DNA of 64,000 nt from Rhodococcus koreensis (GTDB lineage: Bacteria; Actinomycetota; Actinomycetes; Mycobacteriales; Mycobacteriaceae): the NCBI RefSeq assembly GCF_900105905.1, contig NZ_FNSV01000002.1:1-64000 (forward strand), written 5' to 3'. Under the pieces are notes generated by a model, which was not told the origin of the DNA, did not search any database, and worked only from the letters and a program-made list of their open reading frames with translations. Shown here piece after piece: positions 1 to 12,000 of the stretch; position 1 is the stretch's first letter, and each line of letters begins with the position of its first letter. Position numbers and translations under genes: made by a program.

Positions 1-2
1 CC

Positions 3-3000
3 ACCACGCCGCTTCACCCGATTCCTCGGCGCTTTCCTCACCTCCGACACCGGCGCCCGCGGCTGATCGGCGACCTCGAGATCCTCGACGACGACGAACG
101 CCGCAACCTGGTTCCGGCCACCGGACGCGCCGGATTCGCACCGGTCACGCTGCCGGACCTGCTTGCCGGCGCCGTCCGCGGCAACCCGGACGGTGACGCC
201 CTCGTCGCGCCCGGGCCCGGGCCATCCGCCGACACTCTCAGCTACCGCGCCCTGGACGACACCTCGAACCGGCTCGCCCGTCTCCTGATCGACCTCCAGG
301 TCGGCCCGGAGATCGTGGTGGCGTTGGCATTGCCGCGGTCGCGGGAGTCGGTGTCGAGTGTGTGGGCGGTGGCGAAGGCGGGAGCGGCGTTCGTTCCGGT
401 CGATCCGAGCTATCCGGCTGACCGCATCGCGTTCATGCTGGAGGATTGTGGTGCGCCGATCGGTGTCACGACGGCGGCATTGCGGGCGGGTTTGCCGGAT
501 TCGACACTGTGGTTGGTTCTCGACGACGACGAATTTTTGTCGGCCGTTGCCGCATATCCGGCGGATGCGGTGACCGATGCCGATCGGACGCGGGCGTTGT
601 CGGTGGATCATCCGGCATATGTGATTTACACCTCGGGGTCGACGGGACGGCCGAAGGGTGTGGCGGTCACGCATCGTGGTCTGGTGAATCTGGCGGCGGA
701 CGAGCGGGACCGTCTGGTGGTGTCGGTGGGTTCGCGGGTGTTGCATTTCGCGTCGCCGAGTTTCGATGCGTCGGTGTTCGAGTTGGTGATGGCGGTCTGT
801 GCGGGGGCCACGCTGGTGGTGGCGCCGACCACGATTTACGGTGGGTCGGAGTTGGCGGAGTTTGTGGCCGACCACGAGGTGTCGCATGCGTTCTGCACGC
901 CGGCGGCGTTGGCGTCGCTCGATCACCGTGGTCTGGACCATCTGCGGACTGTGGTGGTGGCGGGTGATGTGTGTCCGCCGGAGTTGGTGGCGCGGTGGGC
1001 GCCGGGCCGGGTGATGGTCAATGCGTACGGTCCGAGTGAGACGACGATCATGTCGTCGGCGACGGGTCCGCTGGTGCCCGGACAGGCGGTGAGTGTCGGG
1101 TCACCGACCGTGGGTGTCGATCTCGTCGTCCTCGATGACCGGTTGCGTCCGGTCCCGCTCGGGGTGCGCGGTGAGCTGTATGTCCTCGGCTCCAGCTTGG
1201 CTCGGGGGTATGTGCGCCGGGCGGGGTTGACGGCGGGACGGTTTGTGGCGTCGCCGTTCGGTGCGGGTGGCCGGATGTATCGCACGGGTGATGTGGTCCG
1301 CTGGGTGGCCTCGCAGGGCGGGTCTTGGGTTCTGGAGTTTCTGGGCCGCAGTGATTTTCAGGTCAAGATCCGTGGGTTCCGGATCGAATTGGGTGAGATC
1401 GACGCCGTGTTGGCGTCGCATCCGGTGGTGGAGTTCGCGCACACGGTCGGCTATGACGACGGGAGCGGAAATACTCGCTTGGTGTCGTATGTGCTGCCGG
1501 CGCCGGCAGCGGACATCGAAACCCGGGTGTTGTCGGAGTTCGTCGGGGAGCGTCTTCCCGGGTACATGGTGCCGTCGTCGATCGTGGTGTTGGATTCGCT
1601 GCCGTTGACCCCGGCGGGCAAACTGGACCGCAACGCCCTGCCTGCACCGGTATTCGCCGCACGCTCGGCCGACATCGTGCGCCCGAGAACGGTCACCGAG
1701 GAGATCCTTCTCGGAATCTTCCGCGGCGTCCTCGGTCTGCCCGAACTGAGCGTCGACACCAGCTTCTTCGACCTCGGCGGCAACTCGCTGACGGCCACCC
1801 AGGTCGTGTCCCGGGTGAACGCCGCCCTTGGTGTGCGGATCGGGGTCCGGGACCTCTTCCAGTCGCCGTCGGTGGCGCAACTGGCGGCCTCGGTGGTGGG
1901 CGCCGCGCCGCAATCCGACCCGCGGCCGGTGCTGGAGGCGCGGGAACGACCCGACCGCGTGCCCCTGTCCGTTGCGCAGCAACGAATGTGGTTCCTCAAC
2001 CAGTTCGACACCTCCTCGGCCGCCTACAACCTGCCGATTTCCCTGAGGCTTACCGGCGCACTCGACCGCGACGCCCTGCGCAGGGCGCTCGACGACGTCC
2101 AGGAACGGCACGAGGCGCTCCGCACCGTCTACCCCGACAGCGCGGACGGACCCCATCAGCTGATCACCCCCGCCGTGAGCGTGCTACCCGCAGACGGCCC
2201 GGCCGACGTCGCCACCGAGTCGCTCACCGCCGCGGTGACGGCCCTCGGCGGCGCAGGATTCGACCTCACCACCGATACGCCGATGCGCGCCGGGCTGTTC
2301 CGCGAGGCGCCGGACCGGCACGTCCTCGTCCTCGTCGTCCACCACATCGCCGCCGACGGCTGGTCGATGACACCACTGGCCGCCGACGTGATGCTCGCGT
2401 ACGCTGCGCGCGTCGCCGGTCACGCGCCCACCTGGGCGCCCCTGCCGGTGCAGTACGCCGACTACAGCCTGTGGCAGCGTGAGCTGCTGGGGTCGGAGGA
2501 CGACCCGAACAGCCTGTCCGCCAAGCAGATCTCCTACTGGCGGTCGGCGCTCGCCGGAGTGCCGCAGGTGATCGAACTGCCCACCGACCGGACCCGGCCC
2601 GCCGACATGTCGCACCGCGGTGGCCGCGTCGAGTTCACGATCCCCGCTGACGTCCACCGGCGTCTCCTCGATCTGGCGCAGAGCACCGGCACCACCTCGT
2701 TCATGGTGACGCACGCCGCGCTGGCCGTGCTGCTGCGCCGCCTGGGTGCCGGGTCCGACATCGTGATCGGCACCCCCGTCGCCGGTCGCGGCGAGGAAGC
2801 GCTCGACCATCTCGTCGGCATGTTCGTCAACACCCTCGTACTCCGGACCGCCGTCGAACCCGCCGACACGTTCGGGGACGTGCTGGCCCGGGTGCGCGAC
2901 GCCGACCTCGCCGCGTTCCAGCACGGCGACGTCCCCTTCGAGCGCCTCGTGGAGGTGCTCAGTCCCGCCCGGTCGTCCGCGCATCATCCGCTGTTCCAGG

Positions 3001-6000
3001 TGATGCTCACGTTCCAGAACACCGCGAACACCCGGGTGGAACTCGACGGGCTCGAGGTCGAGGCCGCCGAGATCGACGTCCAGGTGGCGAAGTTCGACCT
3101 GCAACTCACCGTCGTCGAGCAGTTCGACTCCGCCGGCGACGCCGCAGGTCTGGCCGTGCAACTGTCCTACGCGACAGATCTGTTCGACCACACCACGGCC
3201 GAGTCGATCGGCGAACGATTCGCCCGGCTCCTCGACGCGGTCGCAGGCAACCCGCCGGTCGCCGTCGGCGACCTCGACCTCCTCGCGGCGGGGGAACGCG
3301 CCGCCCTCACCGCGGCCAACGCAACGCACCGTCCGGTGCCGGCGGACACCCTGGTGTCGCTGTTCGCAGCCCAGGCCGCCGCCACCCCGGATGCCGTGGC
3401 GCTGGTGTTCGACGATCGGCGGCTGACCTACGCCGAGTTCGACGAGCAGACCGACCGACTCGCCCGCCACCTGATCCGGAACGGGGTGGGACCGGAGTCC
3501 GTCGTCGCGGTCGGGATGCGGCGCTCGATCGACCTGCTCGTCGCCGTCTACGCGATCGTGAAGGCAGGCGCAGCGTATCTGCCGATCGATCCCGACCATC
3601 CGGTCGAGCGCACCGCGTACGTGCTCGACACCGCACAGCCGGTCTGTGTGCTGACACGCGCCGCCGACGACACGACGTTCTCCACCGCGGCACTCGTGGA
3701 GTACATCGACACCCTCGACCTCCCCGAGGAGGACTCGGAACCGGTCGCCCCCGCGCTCACCGCGGCGAACACGGCGTACGTGATCTTCACGTCCGGCTCG
3801 ACGGGTCGTCCGAAGGGGGTCGCGGTCACGCACGGCGCGATCGTGAACCGGCTGCTGTGGATGCAGCACGAATACGCCCTGACCAGCTCGGATATCGTTC
3901 TGCAGAAGACCCCGGTGACGTTCGACGTGTCGGTGTGGGAGCTGTTCTGGCCGCTGCAGGTCGGGGCGTCCCTGGTGATCGCCGCACCGGACGGGCACCG
4001 CGATCCCGATTACCTCGCCACCCTCATCCGCCGGCACCGCGTCACCACCGCGCATTTCGTGCCGTCGATGCTGTCGGTATTCACTGCTGAACCGGCTGTG
4101 GTGCAGTGTGATTCGTTGCGGTTGGTGTTCTGTTCGGGGGAGGCGCTGACGCCGGAGCAGGTGTCGCGGTTCCGGGCGGTCAGTGGTGCGGGTCTGCACA
4201 ATCTGTACGGGCCGACGGAGGCTGCCGTCGACGTGACGTACTGGGAGACCGGTGCGTCGGACACATTCTCTGTCCCGATCGGTCGTCCGGTGTGGAACAC
4301 CCAGTTGCATGTGCTCGATGCCCGGTTGCATCCGGTGCCGAACGGGGTGGCGGGGGAGCTGTATCTGGCGGGTGACCAGTTGGCGCGGGGGTACTTCGGC
4401 CGCGTCGATCTCACCGCGGATCGGTTCGTGGCGAACCCGTTCGCCGCGGGTGGGCGGATGTATCGGACGGGGGATCTGGTGCGTCGCCGGGCCGACGGGG
4501 CGTTGGAGTATCTGGGTCGTACGGATTTCCAGGTGAAGTTGCGGGGGCAGCGGATCGAGTTGGGTGAGATCGAGGCGGCCCTGGAGACGCATCCGGACGT
4601 GGTGCAGGCGGTTGTGGTGGTGCACCGGGACGAACGCGGCGAGGAAGCCCTCGTCGCCTACACGGTCGGTGCCGCGAACACCGAGGCGGCGGATCTCCGA
4701 GACCACGTTGCCCGGGTGCTGCCGTCGTACATGATTCCGGCGCAGGTCGTGCACCTGGACACGCTGCCGCTGTCGGTGAACGGAAAACTCGACCGCAAGG
4801 CCCTGCCCGCACCGAACCTCGACACCGCGACCGCTGAATACGTGGCACCGCGGACCCCCGCCGAGGTGGTTGTCTCCGACGTGTTCGCCGAGATCCTGGG
4901 TGTCGAGCGGGTCGGCATCCACGACCACTTCTTCGACCTCGGCGGCAACTCCCTCGTCGCCACCCGCCTGGTATCGCGACTGCGCAACGCACTCGGCGTC
5001 CCGGTGTCGCTGCGCGATGTCTTCGATGCGCCGACCGTCGGCGGGCTCGCACAGAGACTCGACGGGGCCGACCCTGCGGCGCACCTCGCGCCTCCCGCAC
5101 TGACTCCGCGGAAGCGGCCCGAGCAGGTGCCGTTGTCGCCAGCCCAGCAACGCGTGTGGTTCCTCAACCAGTTCGACACCGCGAGTCCGGTCTACAATCT
5201 GCCTCTCGCCGTGCGGTTCTCGGGTGACCTCGACATCACGGCACTGAGTCGCGCGCTCCGCGACGTACTGCACCGGCACGAATCGCTGCGCACCGTGTTC
5301 CCCGCCTCGGACGCCGGCCCCTGGCAGCGCATCCGCGACGTGCACGACGCCGACCTCGACCTCACCGTCGCCGAGGTGACGGAGGCCGACCTCCCCGCCG
5401 CGATCCGGGGATTCGCCCTCGCCGGCTTCGATGTCACCACCGAGATTCCGGTACGCGCTCAACTGCTGCGCGTGCGGAACGACGAACACGTGCTCGTCCT
5501 GATGGTGCACCACATTGCCGCCGACGGATGGTCGTTCGCGCCGCTGTCCCGCGACCTGATGCTCGCGTACGCCGCGCACAGCGGCGGCCACGAACTGCAG
5601 TGGACGCCGCTGCCCGTGCAGTACGCCGACTACACACTCTGGCAGCACGAACTCCTCGGCGACGAGGACGACCCGGACTCGCGGGCCGCCCGCCAACTCG
5701 CGTATTGGGGAACCGCGCTGGCCGGGCTGCGGGACAGCCTCGACCTGCCCACCGACAGGCCGCGACCCACCGTCGCGTCGAAGCACGGCGCCACCCTGTC
5801 GTGGGAGATTTCCGCCGAACTGCACGAACGCCTGCTGAACCTGGCCCGCACACAGAACGCCACCCTGTTCATGGTCGCGCACTCCGCACTGTCGGTACTG
5901 CTCAGCCGGCTCAGCGCGACCACCGACATCGCCATCGGCACGCCCGTCGCCGGCCGCGGTGACCGCGACCTCGACGACCTGGTCGGCATGTTCGTCAACA

Positions 6001-9000
6001 CCCTCGTGCTCCGCGCACAACTGGACCCGGCCTCGTCGTTCACTGAACTACTGCAGCAGGTCCGAGACGTGGACCTCTCCGCGTTCGCGCACACGGATGT
6101 GCCGTTCGAGCGTCTGGTGGAGCACCTGAACCCCACCCGCACGGCAGCACACCACCCGCTGTTCCAGGTGGCGCTGTTCTTCCAGAACCACGCCCCCACG
6201 CACCTCGAACTCCCCGGCCTGTCGGTGTCGAGCCAACCGATCCTTCCCGACGTCGCCGCGTTCGACCTGCAACTCGTCCTCACCGACACCCACGCCGCCG
6301 ACGGGCGACCCGGCCCCATCGCCGCCGAATTCAACTACGCCACCGACCTGTTCGACGAGAGCACGGTCCGCTCGTTCGGCGCGCAGTTCGTCCGGATCCT
6401 CGAGGCCGTCACAGTTGCACCGCAGACGCCGGTCGGCGACATCGCGATCGCGGACCCCGCCACACGCATCCGCGAACTGTCCGGATGGAACGCCACCGAC
6501 CACGACGTCCCCCTCACCACCCTGCCGGATCTGTTCGACGCGCAGGTAGCGCGGACTCCCGAAGCCCCGGCACTGGTTTTCGAGGGCGTCTCCCTCACCT
6601 ATGCGGAGTTCGATGCTCGGGTGAATCGGCTTGCCCGGTATCTGATCTGGTGTGGTGTGGGGCCGGAGTCGAGGGTCGCGTTGGCGATGCGGCGCTCGCT
6701 GGACCTGGTGGTGGGAATGTACGCGGTGGTGAAGGCGGGCGGTGCCTACGTGCCCGTCGACCCCGACCATCCCGTCGACCGCATCGGGTACGTGCTGGAG
6801 TCTGCCAGGCCGGTACGCGTTCTGACCAGTACCACGGATCACAGTGCAGTTCCCTCCGACGTCGAAGTGATCACGATCGATGACCTGGACCTGACCGACT
6901 ACTCCGGCACGCGCATCACCGACGCCGAACGATTGCATCCCTTGCGCGCGGACAATACCGCCTACGTCATCTACACCTCCGGATCGACCGGTAAGCCGAA
7001 GGGTGTGGCGGTTGCGCATGCGGCGATTGTGAACCAATTGCTGTGGATGCAGTCGGAGTACGCGTTGACCGGTCGGGATGTGTTGTTGCAGAAGACGGCG
7101 ACGACGTTCGACGTGTCGGTGTGGGGGTTCTTCTGGCCGTTGCAGGTGGGTGCCACCATGGTGTTGGCGTCTCCGGACGGCCACCGCGATCCGGCGTATC
7201 TCGCGGAGGTGATCGACGAACACGGGGTGACGGTGACGGATTTCGTGCCGTCGATGCTCGACGTCTTCGTCGCCGCGGCCTCGGACGCATCCTGCGCCAC
7301 ACTGCGGCACGTCTTCGTGATCGGCGAGGCACTTCCCCCCGAAACCGCAAGTCGGTTCCGGGCCTTGTCCTCCGCAGGCCTGCACAATCTGTACGGTCCG
7401 ACGGAGGCCGCGGTGTCGGTGACGTACTGGGAGACGTCCGACACCGACGAGACGACGGTGCCGATCGGGGTTCCGGAGTGGAACACGCAGGCGTATGTGC
7501 TGGACTCGCGGTTGCACCCGGTTCCGGTCGGGGTGCCGGGTGAGTTGTACCTCGGTGGCGTCCAGTTGGCTCGGGGGTATCTGGGCCGGGTCGACCTCAC
7601 ATCGGACCGGTTTGTGGCGAATCCGTTCGGTGGTGTCGGGGCGCGGATGTACCGCACCGGTGATCTGGTGCGGCGCCGGCGGGACGGTGTGCTGGACTAC
7701 ATCGGGCGTACCGATTTTCAGGTGAAGTTCCGTGGTCAGCGGATCGAGTTGGGTGAGATCGAGGCGGTGTTGCGGTCGCATCCGGGGGTGACCGGTGCCG
7801 CTGTTGTCGTCTACTCGGATGCCGTCACGGGTGATCATCTGGTCGCGCATGTGGTCGGAAAGCCTGCCGGTCAGCTGGATGTGGAGGATCTGCGCCGACA
7901 TGCTTCGGGTTCGCTGCCGTCGTACATGGTGCCGTCGGCGACGGTGTTGCTGGACGAGTTCCCGTTGAACACGAGCGGGAAGTTGGACCGCAAGGCACTC
8001 CCCGCGCCGGAGTTCTCTTCCGCTGCGGGTGAATACACCGCACCGACCACGAGCGTCGAGCACTCCGTTGCCGCGGTGTTCGGCACGGTACTCGGACTCG
8101 ACCGGGTGAGCGTCCACGACAGCTTCTTCGACCTCGGCGGCAACTCGCTGATCGCGACCCAGCTGGTGTCCCGGATCCGTGGCGAACTGGGTGTCCCGCT
8201 CGCGGTGCGGGACCTGTTCGAGTCGCCGACCGTCGCGGAACTCGCGGCCAGACTGTCTCAGTCGACCGGTGCGGACACCCGACCGTCGCTGACCCGGCGG
8301 GAACGGCCGGAACGGATTCCGCTGTCGCCGGCCCAGCAGCGCATGTGGTTCCTCAACCAGTTCGATCCGTCGTCCCCGGCGTACAACCTGCCGTTCGCGG
8401 TCCGCTTCACCGGGGCACTCGACCGCGTGGCGCTCGCGGCGGCCGTCGCGGACCTGATCGAACGGCACGACACGCTGCGCACCGTATTCCCGGATTCGGC
8501 GACCGGACCGCACCAGGTCGTGCGCGACACTGCCGACGCGCCACCGAATCTGACCGTCGCAGACATCGCCGAGGACGAACTGGAGACCGTCCTGGCGCGA
8601 TTCTTCACGACGGGGTTCGACGTCACCACAGACCTGCCGGTCCGCGTCACGTTGCTTCGGGTGGGCGCCGACGACCACGTGCTGGCACTGGTGGTGCACC
8701 ACATCTGCGGTGACGGCTGGTCGATGGCACCGATGGTCCGCGACGTGATGGTCGCGTACGCGGCCCGCACCCGGGGAGAACGCCCCACCTGGACGCCGCT
8801 GCCGGTGCAGTACGCCGATTACGCCCTCTGGCAGCGCGAACTCCTCGGCGACGAATCCGACCCCGAATCCCTCGCCGCCCGGCAGCTCGACTACTGGACG
8901 AACACCCTCGCGGGCATCCCCGAGGAACTGGATCTCCCGACGGACCGGCTGCGACCGGCGGAGCAGTCGTACCGCGGCAGGCACGTCGACTTCGTCATCG

Positions 9001-12000
9001 ACGCGTCCACGCACCGCGCGCTGACGGCGCTCGCGCAGTCCCGGCGGGCCACGCTGTTCATGGTGATGCACACCGCGCTCGCCGTGCTGCTCGGACGTCT
9101 CAGCGCCTCCTCCGACGTCACCATCGGCACCCCCGTGGCCGGTCGCGGCGAACCCGAACTCGACGATCTGATCGGCATGTTCGTCAACACGGTGGCCCTG
9201 CGGACCCACATCGATCCGGGGTCCGCGTTCACCGACCTGCTCGACCACGTCCGGGAGGTGGATCTCGCGGCGTTCTCCCGCGCCGACGTGCCGTTCGAAC
9301 GGCTGGTGGAGGTGCTCAGCCCCACCCGGCACGCGGCCCGGCATCCGTTGTTCCAGGTGATGCTCACCTTCCAGAACCTCGAGCAGACCGCACTCGAACT
9401 CGACGGACTCACCCTGCACGGACTCGACACCGACATCGGAGTCGCGAAATTCGATCTGCACGTGACCCTCGTCGAGCGGTTCGACGCCGCAGGCGACCCC
9501 GACGGGATGACTGCGCAACTGACGTACGCAGCCGATCTGTTCGACGAGGACACGGCCGCCTCCATCGCCACCCGATTCACCACGATCCTTGAATTCGTTA
9601 CCACCGACGCGAGAACGCCGGCCGGTGACATCGCCCTACTCGGCGCCGACGAGCACGCCGCACTGACCCACTGGAACTCGACCGAACACGCGGTCCCCGC
9701 GACAACCCTGCCGGATCTGTTCGATGCGCAGGTCGGGCGAACTCCGGGGGCGACGGCCGTGGTGTTCGAGGGAGCTGCGCTGTCGTATGCGGAGTTCGAC
9801 GAGCGGATGAATCGGCTTGCGCGGTATCTGATCTCGTGTGGTGTGGGGCCGGAGTCGCGGGTCGCGTTGGCGATGCGGCGCTCACTGGACCTGGTGGTGG
9901 GAATGTACGCGGTGGTGAAGGCGGGCGGTGCGTATGTGCCGGTCGACCCGGATCATCCGGCCGATCGCATCGGGTATGTGCTCGACTCGGCGCAGCCCGT
10001 CTGTGTTCTCAGCACGTCAGCTGATCGCGGGGATCTTCCGGGCACGTTCGCGGTGCTCGACATCGACGACCTGGATCTCTCGAGATTCGGGTCGAATCCG
10101 ATCACCGATGCCGACCGGATTTCTCCGTTGCGTCCGTTCAACACCGCGTATGTCATCTATACGTCGGGGTCGACGGGGCGGCCGAAGGGTGTGGCGGTTG
10201 CGCATGCTGCGATCGTGAACCAGTTGGTGTGGATGCAGTCGGAGTATGGGCTGACCGGCCGGGATGTGTTGTTGCAGAAGACGGCGACGACGTTCGACGT
10301 GTCGGTGTGGGGGTTCTTCTGGCCGCTGCAGGTGGGTGCCACCATGGTGTTGGCGTCTCCGGACGGCCACCGCGATCCGGCGTATCTCGCGGAGGTGATC
10401 GACGAACACGGGGTGACGGTCACCGATTTCGTGCCGTCGATGTTGGACGTGTTCGTTGCGTCGGTTCCTGCGAGTTCGTGTGGTTCCTTGCGTCATGTGT
10501 TCGTGATCGGTGAGGCGTTGCCGCCGGCGACGGTGACACGGTTCGGGGAGTTGTCGACGGCGGGATTGCACAACTTGTACGGGCCGACGGAGGCGGCGGT
10601 GTCGGTGACGTACTGGGAGACGTCCGACACCGACGAGGCGACGGTGCCGATCGGGGTTCCGGAGTGGAACACGCAGGCGTATGTGCTGGATTCGCGGTTG
10701 CACCCGGTTCCGGTCGGGGTGCCGGGGGAGTTGTACCTCGGTGGCGTCCAGTTGGCGCGGGGGTATCTGGGCCGGGTCGATCTGACGTCGGACCGGTTTG
10801 TGGCGAATCCGTTCGGTGGTGTCGGGTCGCGGATGTACCGCACCGGTGATCTGGTGCGGCGCCGGCGGGACGGTGTGCTGGACTACATCGGGCGTACCGA
10901 TTTTCAGGTGAAGTTCCGTGGTCAGCGGATCGAGTTGGGTGAGATCGAGGCGGTGTTGCGGTCGCATCCGGGGGTGACCGGTGCCGCTGTTGTCGTCTAC
11001 TCGGATGCCGTCACGGGTGATCATCTGGTCGCGTATGTGGTCGGAAAGCCTGCCGGTCAGCTGGATGTGGAGGATCTGCGCCGGCATGCTTCGGGTTCGC
11101 TGCCGTCGTACATGGTGCCGTCGGCGACGGTGTTGCTGGACGAGTTCCCGTTGAACACGAGCGGGAAGTTGGACCGCAAGGCCCTGCCCGCACCCGAGTT
11201 CACCTCGGATACAACCGAATACGTGGCACCGCGCAACGAGGTGGAACAGGTGCTCGCCGACGTGTTCGCCGGCGTGCTCGGCGCCGGCCGGATCGGTGTC
11301 CACGACAGCTTCTTCGACCTCGGCGGCAACTCGTTGTCCGTCACCCGCGTCGCCGCGCGCATCGCCGAGTCGACCGGCACCCGGCTGTCGGTACGGGACG
11401 TGTTCGAAGCACCCACCGTGGCCGACCTGGCACTGCGCGTCGACCCCACTACGACGGACGCGCGCCCCGCCCTGACGGCGGCGACCCGGCCCGCCCGCAT
11501 CCCGCTGTCGCTCGCCCAGCAGCGCATGTGGTTCCTCAACCAGTTCGACGCCGGCTCCCCGGCCTACAACCTGCCGTTCGCGGTGCGCCTGTCCGGCGTC
11601 GTCGACACCGCAGCGTTGGCGGCGGCGTTCGACGACGTCGTCGAACGCCACGAGTCGCTGCGCACGGTGTTCCCGAATGGCGGGGACGGCCCCGAGCAGG
11701 TCGTACTGGCCGCCGCCGACGTCACCGTGACACTGCCTCCGGTCGACGTCACCGAAGACGATCTCCCCGGCGGGATGGCGGCGTTCGCGTCCCGCGGATT
11801 CGACGTCACCGCCGAGACACCGGTACGGGCCACCCTGTTCCGCACCACGCCCACCGAACACGTCCTGGCCATCTCGCTGCACCACATCGCGGCCGACGGC
11901 TGGTCTTTCGGACCACTCGGCCGCGACGTCATGGTCGCCTACGCGGCCCGCGCGGAGGGCAACGCCCCGCAGTGGGCGCCGCTCGAGGTCCAGTACGCCG

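Noticed and set aside
2184-6020. Long open frame on the minus strand opposite NRPS1
   Set aside because: Composition reflects GC-rich antisense of C/A domains; low-complexity Arg/Gly/His-rich protein with no family motif. The same holds for 36782-43006 and 47174-52459 opposite NRPS2.
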